In this document: in pieces, positions 1 to 8,340 of the stretch
Layout of the letters: each line of letters starts with the position of its first letter
Numbering within the stretch: the first letter of the stretch is position 1
Assembly: GCA_028281025.1 (NCBI GenBank)
Contig: JANQKR010000037.1
Coordinates: 62,001 to 126,000 of the forward strand
From: Croceivirga sp.
GTDB taxonomy: Bacteria > Bacteroidota > Bacteroidia > Flavobacteriales > Flavobacteriaceae
Direction: 5' to 3'
Length of the DNA: 64,000 nucleotides
Position numbers and translations under genes: made by a program
The notes under the pieces: generated by a model
Seen by the model: the letters and a program-made list of their open reading frames with translations, nothing else
Databases searched by the model: none
Told to the model about the DNA's origin: nothing

Positions 1-416
1 CGGGCCATTGGTATATCGCTCTTCTTAAACCAATGATAAGCTTTGGTATAGTGCTGTTGGACATCACCAAAACCTTTAAGGTAGTAGTAACCCACACAGT
101 AGGCGGCTTCTTGATTTCCCAGTTCAAAGGCTTTCTTAAAGGATTTTAGGGATTTTTTAAAGCTTTGGTTGGTACCAATACCATCTTTCTGGAACATGCC
201 AAGATAATATAGTGCTGTGTCATTTTGTGCTTCGGCAAGTTCCTTCAGCGCCACGAGGTATTCTCGAGATTTTTTACGTTCCCGATCAGGACTGTATAGA
301 TATGCCTCAATATCAGCGAACAGATAGTCCCTGTGATTCGTTTCCTTTTGTGCGGATGTCGGGAGAACACTTAAAATTGTCAAGAGGGGAATTGAAAGGG
401 CAATGGTTTTTTTCAT
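1..416 (-). CDS. Sel1/TPR-repeat protein, exported (3' end beyond the left edge)
   Basis: Translating the minus strand from an ATG at 416 gives an open frame running off the left edge. The first ~20 residues form a signal peptide (MKKTIALSIPLLTILSVLPT, then SAQ). Two or more Sel1-like helical repeats follow, recognisable by phrases such as ALYYLGMFQKDGIGTNQSF and AAYCVGYYYLKGFG. Sel1 repeats mediate protein-protein contacts; the enzymatic part, if any, lies outside the window. In Flavobacteria such repeats can form the N-terminus of a sensor kinase. The gene lies 185 bp downstream of the orphan response regulator on the same strand, which makes a kinase possible but unproven. Confidence 0.75.
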   Translation of the reverse strand, partial: MKKTIALSIPLLTILSVLPTSAQKETNHRDYLFADIEAYLYSPDRERKKSREYLVALKELAEAQNDTALYYLGMFQKDGIGTNQSFKKSLKSFKKAFELGNQEAAYCVGYYYLKGFGDVQQHYTKAYHWFKKSDIPMA

Positions 417-601
417 AAGATTCGGTATTAAAAAGCTATAGATTCGTGGGCTTGGGCCAAGCTAAATAATTCCGTAGACAAATCTGGTCTGAATATCCTT
501 AGCACCACTAAGGAATTCGCCTTGGTTTTAAAGAAAAACCCTTTTTTCAATAAACCGCACAATCCTGGCCCAACTAATTTATGGCGTAATTCAACAAAAA
601 G

Positions 602-1273
602 TTATGGAAGACCAAATTCTTCTTTAAATGCACGTAACAAGTCATTGATGCTTGGTGAATCCGCCCCAAGTTTTATAGATAGTTTCCTCTTTCTGTATTC
701 CACTCCCGAGACCGACAAGCCCAACCTGGAAGCGACTTTGTGCAAGCTCAATCTTTCGGATAGCAATTGCACAAGTCTTATATCCAAATTGTCCAGGCCA
801 TATTCCATATATGGATTGTTTTTCATAAAATCATTGACAGTCTTGCTGTAGATCAGTTTGCCTTCAAGAATGGAAATGATATCTTCACCGATAATCTTTT
901 GGTCAATCTCACTTTTTATCAAAAATCCCGAAGGTTTTAGGCGTTCAATTATGGTATGATAGAGATACTTATCGACGATCGAAGTTATCAGCATAATCTT
1001 GCAACCAGGAAAATACTTCCTTACCATAATTCCAAGCTCAAGTCCATTTGCGTCATCTGAATTTGTCGTCTTGAGCCGATAATCCAAAATGCATAGATTA
1101 GGTTTTTCAATAGTGCCGATCATCTTCTTTACGGTCTCAATAGCCTTTTGGTATTCGTTACAGATATAGGTCTTAAACGTATCAATTTTGTTTTTGTTAA
1201 AAAGTTCTTTCAAGATGAAAACATAGGCATCGCTCAATGTAGGTTCATCTTCAATAATAAGAATACGGTTCAT
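602..1273 (-). CDS. Response regulator, receiver + LuxR/NarL-like helix-turn-helix
   Basis: 223 residues. The receiver domain (about 1-125) has the acidic pair E8/D9, the phosphoacceptor D64 in CILDYRL, T97 and the conserved K120 in LIKSE. The C-terminal ~60 residues look like a LuxR/NarL-type helix-turn-helix (LSLHKVASRLGLSVSGVEYR). It is therefore a phosphorylation-controlled DNA-binding protein. No kinase is visible upstream; the downstream Sel1-repeat gene cut by the window edge is the only candidate partner. The start at ATG 1273 puts the receiver directly at the N-terminus, as expected. Targets are unknown. Confidence 0.85.
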   Translation of the reverse strand: MNRILIIEDEPTLSDAYVFILKELFNKNKIDTFKTYICNEYQKAIETVKKMIGTIEKPNLCILDYRLKTTNSDDANGLELGIMVRKYFPGCKIMLITSIVDKYLYHTIIERLKPSGFLIKSEIDQKIIGEDIISILEGKLIYSKTVNDFMKNNPYMEYGLDNLDIRLVQLLSERLSLHKVASRLGLSVSGVEYRKRKLSIKLGADSPSINDLLRAFKEEFGLP

Positions 1274-1614
1274 TCAATTTGGGTTTTTTGAAATGTTATT
1301 GATTAAAATAATAAAGGTTTTCTATGTTAAATTTTTCAATCAACTTTTTCGCAAAGTTAAACCCGCAAAATTTTTACGTTTGAGTTTCTTGTCCAAAAAA
1401 TCGGAACCCAGTGCTTTGCTAAAATCAAATACTAACGGCTTTATAGGAAAACGGACAGGAAAATACTGAAGAACCAAGCCCATCAGGCCTATATCCATGT
1501 CGTTAGCAATAGAAGGGACATGATCAATTCATACAGTTGGTCCCCTGGGACAAAGTACAGGGCATTTGAAAAAACACATTTGGGAGTACAACCCAAGGAA
1601 ATTAGGTATGCGCC
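1274..1614. other. Non-coding stretch, no convincing gene
   Basis: AT-rich sequence between the response regulator start and the decayed transposase. A plus-strand open frame of about 66 codons (roughly 1432-1650) is not recognisable as a protein and I do not call it. The promoter of the response regulator must lie near 1274-1330, but I see no clear -7 element. Confidence 0.4.
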
Positions 1615-1790
1615 TATTGGGGTATTTCTTTCGCTTCATTTCCCATTTCACTGAAATACTTCTTCCAGCCACTTATCTAGGTAGGGTTTATCTGGTATTT
1701 TTGGGCGAGCTCTGCCAAACTATGGCGTTCCTTCAAGGCCTCCGAAACAACCTTGGTCTTGAACTTTGCAGTAAATTTTCTTCGTGTCAT
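1615..1790 (-). pseudogene. Decayed IS3-family transposase orfA fragment
   Basis: The minus strand from ATG 1790 reads MTRRKFTAKFKTKVVSEALK, then ERHSLAELAQKYQINPT, a stop (TAG), then ISGWKKYFSEMGNEAKE. This is the N-terminal helix-turn-helix of IS3-family OrfA proteins, where ...HPTQISxWKK is usual. The in-frame TAG sits exactly where the conserved Gln (CAG) belongs, so a single C-to-T change explains it. After about 58 codons the frame ends, and no orfB or terminal inverted repeats are visible. It is a dead insertion-sequence remnant. Confidence 0.75.
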
Positions 1791-1968
1791 ATTCAGTAAA
1801 TTCAATGATTAAACTTATTGTCCTATTTTTTGGGGTATCTACAGGCACCTAACAGGTTATAATCTACAGCGGTTCCGCATCTAAAACCGTAGCTTGAAGC
1901 TATTATGGGGCATTACATAATGGATTCAGTATAAGTTGTTGGGGATAGGACTATCATTTAAGGATTGG

Positions 1969-2640
1969 TTACGACTTTAATTGATATAAAAAGGGTCCCC
2001 CCTGTACCCCTTGTTTTTTCTCCCCGGTATTGACCAGAACATCCATTTGGGAAATACGTTTCCTAAAATTTCTTTTGTCCAATTTAACATTCAAGATGTC
2101 CTCATATAAATTTTGAAGCTCCTGGAAAGTGAATTTTTTTGGTAATAATTCACCCACAATAAGTTTATCCCTAAGGTTGTTTCGAACAAACGAATAGGCT
2201 ACTTCAACAAGTTTTTTATGATCGTAACCAAATTTTTCTGGAAGGTTATCCATGTCAAACCAATCTATACTTGTTATAGTATCTTTTAATGTCAGCGGGT
2301 GATTTTCGGGTTTTACCAATGCATAAAAACAAACGGTAATCACTCTTTTTATGGGGTGCCTATCCAAGGCAGTGTATGTCTTGACCTGTTCAAAATGAAT
2401 GTTCTTAAACCCAGTAAGGACAAACAATACTTTGGCTGCACAATCTTCGATGGTTTCATTCCTTTCCATTACACCCCCTGGTACATGCCAATGGTTTTTG
2501 TAGTAGCCGAACGATCTTTTGATCAATAATATCTTGAGTTTACCATCAACATATCCAAAGACCGTTATATCTGCTGTAACAGAACATTCAAAAGAGTCTT
2601 TCCTGACTTGAATGTTCTGTAGATTATCTGGTTTAGTCAT
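1969..2640 (-). CDS. Nudix-fold transcriptional regulator (NrtR/AraR type)
   Basis: 223 residues. Residues ~20-150 form a Nudix domain and ~155-223 a winged-helix domain (PKKFTFQELQNLYEDILN and KRNFRKRISQMDVL), the architecture of NrtR and of Bacteroidetes AraR-type regulators. The Nudix box is degenerate: after GGVMERNETIEDCA, the catalytic REUxEE is replaced by KVLFVL, so hydrolase activity is unlikely and the domain probably senses a nucleotide or sugar ligand. It lies upstream of and divergent from the mannonate genes at 3151, making local control of sugar-acid use plausible but not shown. Confidence 0.85.
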   Translation of the reverse strand: MTKPDNLQNIQVRKDSFECSVTADITVFGYVDGKLKILLIKRSFGYYKNHWHVPGGVMERNETIEDCAAKVLFVLTGFKNIHFEQVKTYTALDRHPIKRVITVCFYALVKPENHPLTLKDTITSIDWFDMDNLPEKFGYDHKKLVEVAYSFVRNNLRDKLIVGELLPKKFTFQELQNLYEDILNVKLDKRNFRKRISQMDVLVNTGEKKQGVQGGPFLYQLKS

Positions 2641-2792
2641 CTTCTATGAACTAGTTTTTGAGGGAGGGATGAAAAAAGGAGTACTCCTTCGGTATCTACG
2701 CTAAATATACACAGAACATTAAAAAAGAGTATCCAACTAGTTGTTGGGCAGTCCATCAATGCCGAAAAAGCAATGGGTATTTATGGCCTTGA

Positions 2793-2808
2793 ATGTAATC
2801 GTTTACAT
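2793..2808. promoter_or_regulatory. LacI-type operator-like palindrome
   Basis: ATGTAATCGTTTACAT is a 16-bp near-perfect palindrome (14 of 16 positions) with the central CG typical of LacI-family operators. It lies ~340 bp upstream of the mannonate oxidoreductase gene. A LacI-family regulator is encoded in the same block at 9608. The distance is long, so the assignment is tentative. Confidence 0.4.
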
Positions 2809-3087
2809 GATCTGCGGTAGCCTGTGGAAGAGACGGAAAAAATGTAGTAAGCTTCAACTGTACCGGTTCATTGGCAGGCATGTTTAAGGGTAATCAAGAT
2901 GATGGTTTGTCCGGAGCAAACTTTAAATTTCGGTAACCTACGTCCAAACCCGTAAGCATTTAAATAGTTAATCATTACCAATGATTGTTGTACTAAAAAT
3001 CTTTCTTTTTTGTTATTTTCATACGTAATCTAAAGATATTCTGACTTTTTAACATTGGGATGGTCATAAAATATATATATTTATAAC

Positions 3088-3124
3088 TGTGTAAAAAGTA
3101 CACACAAAATACAGAGTACTTTTT
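3088..3124. promoter_or_regulatory. Nested dyads upstream of the mannonate operon
   Basis: Two overlapping inverted repeats sit 27-63 bp before the ATG at 3151: TGTGTA-N5-TACACA (3088-3104), and AAAAAGTAC (3093-3101) facing GTACTTTTT (3116-3124). The position fits a repressor operator or a leader hairpin. The rest of 2641-3087 holds no gene I can support. Confidence 0.45.
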
Positions 3125-3150
3125 AGCACTAAAAACAATAACCCAGACCA

Positions 3151-4005
3151 ATGAAAAATCCAAGGTACAAAGACTTAAAGGGCAAGGTAGTGGTTGTAAC
3201 CGGAGGTGGAGGTATTTTATGTAGTACCATAGCCCTAAGCCTTGCCGAACAAGGGGCTAAACTGGCCGTATTGGATTTAAAAAAAGAACCGGCAGAGGTG
3301 GTTGCGGAGCAAATCAATAAAGCGGGTGGCGAAGCAATTGCAGTTCAGGCGGACGTCTTGAATCAAGAAAGTCTACAAACGGCCTGTGATGCGGTTACCG
3401 CGCATTTTGGGGCATGTGATATCCTCGTCAATGGGGCCGGTGGAAACCATCCATCAGGTACAACGAGCAATCCTCACCTGCATGAGGACGATTTAAAGGG
3501 TGCCCTTGAGGGAATCAAAACCTTTTTTGATTTGGATATTGGAGCCATCCAATTCGTGTTCAACCTAAATTTTATAGGTACGCTTTTACCAACACAGATT
3601 TTTTCACGGGGCATGGTGGGGCGAACCGGTTGCAGTGTTTTGAACATTTCATCAATGAACGCGTTTATTCCTTTGACCAAAATACCAGCCTATAGTGGGG
3701 CCAAAGCTGCTGTTTCGAATTTTACACAATGGCTGGCCGTGCATTTTTCAAAAGTAGGTATTCGGGTGAATGCTTTGGCACCGGGTTTTTTTCTGACCGA
3801 TCAAAACCGAACACTCCTCACAAAAGAAAATGGGGAATTGACCCAACGGGGAAAGACCATAATCGATCAAACTCCCATGGGTTGTTTTGGTGAACCGGAA
3901 GATTTGGTAGGGACCACTTTATGGCTCTGCAGCGACCAATCAAAGTTTGTGACCGGTATCGTGGTCCCAATTGATGGAGGGTTTAGTGCATTTAGTGGTG
4001 TATAA
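3151..4005 (+). CDS. SDR-family D-mannonate oxidoreductase
   Basis: 284 residues, a classical short-chain dehydrogenase. It has a glycine-rich NAD(P) loop ([10 protein letters not shown], ~14-23), NGAGGNHP, the catalytic Ser in NISSMNAF, and YSGAKAAV (Tyr and Lys of the YxxxK motif). The insertion between NGAGGNHP and the catalytic Ser ([10 protein letters not shown] region) is typical of the SDR enzymes annotated as D-mannonate oxidoreductase (fructuronate to mannonate), which replace the unrelated UxuB of E. coli. The next gene is uxuA, so the pair would take fructuronate to 2-keto-3-deoxygluconate in the cytoplasm. Confidence 0.88.
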   Translation: MKNPRYKDLKGKVVVVTGGGGILCSTIALSLAEQGAKLAVLDLKKEPAEVVAEQINKAGGEAIAVQADVLNQESLQTACDAVTAHFGACDILVNGAGGNHPSGTTSNPHLHEDDLKGALEGIKTFFDLDIGAIQFVFNLNFIGTLLPTQIFSRGMVGRTGCSVLNISSMNAFIPLTKIPAYSGAKAAVSNFTQWLAVHFSKVGIRVNALAPGFFLTDQNRTLLTKENGELTQRGKTIIDQTPMGCFGEPEDLVGTTLWLCSDQSKFVTGIVVPIDGGFSAFSGV

Positions 4006-4042
4006 TGCTATTGAAGTTGAAGGATTTATAAAAAGAAGTAAA

Positions 4043-5227
4043 GTGGGTTTAGAACAAACATGGCGGTGGTACGGTCCCAATGACCCGGTTTCCCTTACCG
4101 ATATCAAACAAGCCGGGGCGACCGGTGTGGTAACGGCCTTACACCATATCCCCAATGGTGGGGTTTGGCCCATAGAAGAGATTCAGAAAAGAAAGGAACA
4201 GCTTGAAAGGTCCGGGCTTACATGGTCGGTAGTGGAAAGTATCCCTGTGCACGAAGACATTAAGAAACGCGAAGGGGAGTATATCAACTATGTGGCAAAT
4301 TATAGGCAAAGTATCAGAAACCTCGGTGAATGTGGTATCGATACGGTTTGCTACAATTTCATGCCCGTTTTGGATTGGACACGAACGGATCTATCCTTCA
4401 GGATGCAAGATGGGTCCCTGGCATTGCGTTTCAATGCTATTGAGTTTGCGGCATTTGAGCTTTTTATCCTAAAACGGCCCGGTGCGGAAGCGCTGTATAG
4501 CAAAGAAGAATGGGCCATGGCCAAATTCGCCTATGAAAGAATGAACGATGAAGACCGTAACAATCTTTCCAAAAATATCATTGCCGGTCTCCCTGGGTCC
4601 GAAGAAGGTTATTCCCTTGAGGAGTTTCAATCCGTACTCAATACTTACAATGGCATAACAGCCCAAGATTTACGTCAAAACCTATTTGAGTTTATAAAAG
4701 CCATCGTTCCAGTAGCAGAAGAGGCTGGTGTTCTAATGGCCATCCATCCAGATGATCCACCGTTCCCCATCCTGGGGTTGCCCAGGGTGGTCAGCACGGA
4801 AAATGATGCCATGGAAATGTTAAGGGCATACGATAGTCCCCATAATGGACTATGTTTCTGTACGGGGTCTTATGGGGTTCGTGCCGACAATGATTTGGTA
4901 GGGATGGCCAAACGGTTGGCCGATAGAATAAACTTTGTCCATCTTAGAAGTACGAAGAGGGACAACGACGGAAACTTTCATGAAGCGGACCATCTTGATG
5001 GTGATGTAGACATGTATGGAGTAATGAGGGAATTAATGCTGGAACAACGGAAAAGAAGAAAGGCAAAATCAAAAAACCAACGAATGCCCATGCGCCCCGA
5101 CCATGGGCATCAAATGTTGGATGATTTACAGAAAAAAACCAATCCGGGCTACTCGGCCATCGGCCGTTTAAGGGGCCTCGCCGAATTACGGGGATTGATG
5201 TACGGAATTGAAAAATCATTGGCCTGA
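4043..5227 (+). CDS. uxuA: Mannonate dehydratase
   Basis: Converts D-mannonate to 2-keto-3-deoxy-D-gluconate. The protein follows E. coli UxuA almost throughout: [95 protein letters not shown] and [10 protein letters not shown]. The metal-binding histidines lie in these motifs. I place the start at GTG 4043, which gives 394 residues (the E. coli length) and avoids overlap. ATGs at 3971/3974 would add 24 residues and overlap the SDR gene. Its stop overlaps the next ATG (TGATG), indicating a translationally coupled operon. Confidence 0.93.
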   Translation: MGLEQTWRWYGPNDPVSLTDIKQAGATGVVTALHHIPNGGVWPIEEIQKRKEQLERSGLTWSVVESIPVHEDIKKREGEYINYVANYRQSIRNLGECGIDTVCYNFMPVLDWTRTDLSFRMQDGSLALRFNAIEFAAFELFILKRPGAEALYSKEEWAMAKFAYERMNDEDRNNLSKNIIAGLPGSEEGYSLEEFQSVLNTYNGITAQDLRQNLFEFIKAIVPVAEEAGVLMAIHPDDPPFPILGLPRVVSTENDAMEMLRAYDSPHNGLCFCTGSYGVRADNDLVGMAKRLADRINFVHLRSTKRDNDGNFHEADHLDGDVDMYGVMRELMLEQRKRRKAKSKNQRMPMRPDHGHQMLDDLQKKTNPGYSAIGRLRGLAELRGLMYGIEKSLA

Positions 5228-5547
5228 TGGTAATCATAACAGGGAACTTTTTGCCAAAAACCCAACTAGCTGAGGAATTGTACCACAGCCACGCAAAAAA
5301 TATGTCCATCATTGATTGTCCATCAGAACAAATAGCCAGGAAGTACCAGTTCAAAAATTTGACTGAAGCTTGGTTGGCAAGAGACCATTACAAGTGGAGG
5401 ACGAGGTGTTCACCGCCCATGGGCTTAGTGCCATTTGTTGGGGTTAGGTTGGCACAAACCATAATTAAAAAAGTAGTAAGCTCCTTGCTCCCCTTGTTCT
5501 TGGCAATGGTGATGGCCTTTTTTCGATTGCCTATTTTCAACAATTAA
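5227..5547 (+). pseudogene. uxaC: Glucuronate isomerase remnant (truncated, active site deleted)
   Basis: The first ~60 codons match the start of UxaC: FLPKTQLAEELYHSHAKNMS, then PSEQIARKYQFKNL, then AWLARDHYKWR. The family has IFDYHCHLPPEQIA at this place; here it reads IIDC-PSEQIA, so the metal-binding His-x-His is missing, consistent with an in-frame deletion of about 12 nt. After KWR (about 5400) similarity stops and the remaining ~45 codons are unrelated, against a normal length near 470 residues. It is translationally coupled to uxuA, which is where an intact uxaC would be expected. An intact copy must lie elsewhere if glucuronate is used. Confidence 0.8.
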
Positions 5548-5619
5548 GCCTATGACTACCCCACTTTTTGAGTTAGAAAACCAAAACCTTAATAGCAGTG
5601 AGAACTAATTAGTGATAAA

Positions 5620-6996
5620 ATGAAAAAAATAAAGAACAATCTCAAAACAATGACACTTTTAATGGCTCTGGTCATTTTGGGTTGCGCTGAAAATAAAAAA
5701 GATGATGCCCCCTGGGTGGCTTTGTTCGATGGCGAGACCTTGAATGGATGGACACAAAAAGGCGGTGAAGCAAAATACGAGGTTCGTGAAAGAACCATTG
5801 TAGGAACTACCATTTATGATACCCCAAATTCATTTTTGACTTCGGATAAAATGTATGGGGATTTTATTTTGGAGTTGGAATTTAAAGTGGATTCCTCGAT
5901 GAACTCCGGTATTCAAATCAGGAGCAATAGTCTTCCCCATTACAGAAATGGAAGGGTACACGGCTATCAGGTAGAAATAGACCCTTCTGACCGTGCTTGG
6001 AGCGGTGGCATTTATGATGAGGCAAGACGCGGTTGGTTACATACTTTGGAAAATAATCCTGAGGGGCAAAAGGCTTTCAAACAAAACGATTGGAATCATT
6101 ATCGAATTGAAGCCATTGGGGATACCCTTAAAACCTGGGTCAATGGGGTACCAACTTCACATTTGGTGGATGAAAAAACGGCAAGTGGTTTTATTGCCCT
6201 ACAAGTCCACAGTATAAACAAGGATAAAAAGGAAGGAACTGAGGTTCAATGGAGGGATATAAAAATTCTTACGGACAGCCTTTCACAGTACGCTAAAAAA
6301 TCACCTTTATCCCCAATAGTCACCAAAAACCAACTCACCAAGAACGAATCCGAATCCGGTTGGAAATTGTTATGGGATGGAGAGACGACCAATGGTTGGC
6401 GAGGAGCACGATTGGACGATTTTCCCGAAGCGGGATGGGAAATCAAGGATGGAGAGCTTTCGGTACTATCTTCCGGCGGGGCCGAGTCAAGGGCCGGGGG
6501 CGATATCGTAACGACCGATCTGTATGGCGATTTTGAGCTAAAAGTAGATTTCAAACTCACCGAAGGGGCCAATAGTGGCATCAAATATTATGTGGATACG
6601 GATTTGAACAAAGGGCCGGGGTCTTCCATTGGGCTGGAATTCCAGATTTTGGACGATGAACGACATCCAGATGCGAAATTGGGCAATCATGAAGGGAGCC
6701 GAACAGTGGCTTCCCTGTATGATTTGATACAGGCAGATACGAAGAAACCTGTCAATCCTATTGGAGAGTGGAATACCGCTTATATCATCTCAAAGGACAA
6801 TCATGTAGAACACTGGTTGAATGGCGCAAAAGTTTTGGAATATGAACGAAAGGGCGAAGCCTACCGAAAACTGGTCGCTGAAAGCAAATATGTAAAATGG
6901 CCTAATTTTGGTGAAGTCGATAGGGGGCACATCCTATTACAAGATCATGGCGATTATGTGAGCTTCAAGAACATCAAAATTAGACCGATAAACTAA
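5620..6996 (+). CDS. Two-domain DUF1080 (3-keto-disaccharide hydrolase family) lipoprotein
   Basis: 458 residues with a lipoprotein signal (lipobox VILGC, Cys22), so membrane-anchored and facing the periplasm or cell surface. Two DUF1080 domains (concanavalin-like fold) lie in tandem, ~30-215 and ~245-458. Each opens with W...LFDGETLNGW or LLWDGETTNGW and carries the NSGI(Q/K) motif. Members of this family hydrolyse 3-keto-glycosides. The next two genes are Gfo/Idh/MocA oxidoreductases that could make or reduce the 3-keto sugar, and a LacI regulator follows. This arrangement resembles the 3-keto-glycoside pathway of Bacteroides (BT2157-BT2160 region). Confidence 0.87.
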   Translation: MKKIKNNLKTMTLLMALVILGCAENKKDDAPWVALFDGETLNGWTQKGGEAKYEVRERTIVGTTIYDTPNSFLTSDKMYGDFILELEFKVDSSMNSGIQIRSNSLPHYRNGRVHGYQVEIDPSDRAWSGGIYDEARRGWLHTLENNPEGQKAFKQNDWNHYRIEAIGDTLKTWVNGVPTSHLVDEKTASGFIALQVHSINKDKKEGTEVQWRDIKILTDSLSQYAKKSPLSPIVTKNQLTKNESESGWKLLWDGETTNGWRGARLDDFPEAGWEIKDGELSVLSSGGAESRAGGDIVTTDLYGDFELKVDFKLTEGANSGIKYYVDTDLNKGPGSSIGLEFQILDDERHPDAKLGNHEGSRTVASLYDLIQADTKKPVNPIGEWNTAYIISKDNHVEHWLNGAKVLEYERKGEAYRKLVAESKYVKWPNFGEVDRGHILLQDHGDYVSFKNIKIRPIN

Positions 6997-7005
6997 GTAA
7001 GAATT

Positions 7006-8334
7006 ATGGGAACACGAAGGGACTTCATCAAGAAAACTGCTATCGGGGGTACGGGGATATCCTTGGGCGGAGTGCTCATGCCCAGCATGATCAATGCTAA
7101 TATATTGGGTGCAAATGAACAGGTCAACTGTGCCGTAATAGGGGTTAGAAGTAGGGCCAAGGCGCATATATTGGCCATTCATGCCAACCCCAATGCCAGG
7201 CTTATTTATAACTGCGATGTGGACGATTTAATTATTGAAGCCAATAATGCATGGTGTCAAGAGAAGATCGGATATGTGCCCAAAGTGGAAAAGGATTTTC
7301 GCAAAATATTGGAAGATAAGGATGTTGATGCCGTTTTTATCGCAACACCGGAACACTGGCATGCCCCCATGGCCATTATGGCCCTACAAGCGGGAAAACA
7401 TGTATATGTAGAAAAACCATGTAGCCATAATCCCCATGAAAACGATTTGCTGGTGGCCGCCCAAAAGAAGTACAACAAAAAAGTGCAAATGGGCAACCAA
7501 CAGCGATCGGCTGAAACCTCCAAATCGGCCATTAAAGAAATTCGGGAAGGAATTATTGGTGAAGTCTACAAAGGGGAGGCCTACTACTCCAACAATAGAG
7601 GCTCAATAGGCAAAGGTAATTCCATTGATGTCCCTAAAACCTTGGATTGGGACCTATGGCAGGGACCAGCTCCCAGGGAAAATTACCGGGATAATATACA
7701 TCCCTATAACTGGCATTGGTTCCGCAATTGGGGTACGGGAGAAGTACATAACAACGGTACACACGAAATTGATGTCTGTCGCTGGGCATTAGGTGTGGAT
7801 CTCCCAAAAACGGTAACCTCGTTTGGAGGAAAATATACCTATGACGACGATTGGGAGTTCGTGGACAATCAACAGTTGACATTTGCTTTTGACGATAACA
7901 AATTCATTACTTGGAACGGACACAGCCGTGGCATAATGAAACCGGATCGGCCGGGGCGCGGAGCCACTATTTACGGCAGCAAGGGATCTATGGAATTGAG
8001 CCGTAATTTTTACAAGCTGTACGATCTTCAGGGAAATCCCATTAAATTTGAATTTGAAAGATCTCAAAGCGCAACTTTGGACACTCAAGGAATAGGTGCC
8101 TTGGACCTTTCCCATGTGTCGAATTTCATTGATGCCATCAGAATGGATGTGGTAATGAACTCTCCCATTGCCGATGCCAGCATCTCCACGATGCTCTGCC
8201 ATTTGGGGAATATGGCCCAAGATGCCGGGCAAACCCTGGAGATCGACACAAAAACGGGCAAAGTATTGAACAACGATGCCGCTATGGCAAATTGGAAACG
8301 TGAATACGAGAAAGGTTGGGAACCAAAATTGTAA
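7006..8334 (+). CDS. Gfo/Idh/MocA oxidoreductase, Tat-exported
   Basis: 442 residues. The N-terminus has a twin-arginine signal (TRRDFIKKTA followed by a hydrophobic GG-rich stretch), so the folded enzyme with its cofactor should be exported. The Rossmann domain covers ~38-165 (VNCAVIGVRSRAKAH; a slightly unusual glycine motif), with VFIATPEHWHAPM and the family hallmark GKHVYVEKPCSHN (catalytic Lys of EKP). The C-terminal alpha/beta substrate domain follows (GTGEVHNNGTHEIDVCRWAL). It starts 9 bp after the DUF1080 stop, in the same operon. The likely role is sugar oxidation or reduction at C3; the substrate is not readable from sequence. Confidence 0.9.
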   Translation: MGTRRDFIKKTAIGGTGISLGGVLMPSMINANILGANEQVNCAVIGVRSRAKAHILAIHANPNARLIYNCDVDDLIIEANNAWCQEKIGYVPKVEKDFRKILEDKDVDAVFIATPEHWHAPMAIMALQAGKHVYVEKPCSHNPHENDLLVAAQKKYNKKVQMGNQQRSAETSKSAIKEIREGIIGEVYKGEAYYSNNRGSIGKGNSIDVPKTLDWDLWQGPAPRENYRDNIHPYNWHWFRNWGTGEVHNNGTHEIDVCRWALGVDLPKTVTSFGGKYTYDDDWEFVDNQQLTFAFDDNKFITWNGHSRGIMKPDRPGRGATIYGSKGSMELSRNFYKLYDLQGNPIKFEFERSQSATLDTQGIGALDLSHVSNFIDAIRMDVVMNSPIADASISTMLCHLGNMAQDAGQTLEIDTKTGKVLNNDAAMANWKREYEKGWEPKL

Positions 8335-8340
8335 ACTATC

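Noticed and set aside
522-851. Plus-strand open frame of 109 codons
   Set aside because: It is antisense to the response regulator, whose domain motifs are clear; the frame has no family resemblance.
1566-1799. Plus-strand open frame of 77 codons
   Set aside because: It is the antisense of the decayed orfA fragment.
2756-2881. 41-codon minus-strand frame (MPANEPVQLKLTTFFPSL...)
   Set aside because: Reads somewhat protein-like but is too short, unrecognised and overlaps the LacI-type palindrome; not enough to call a gene or remnant.
5410-5547. Hydrophobic tail of the uxaC remnant (KKVVSSLLPLFLAMVMAFF)
   Set aside because: Considered as a separate small membrane protein; it is only the out-of-family continuation after the uxaC break.
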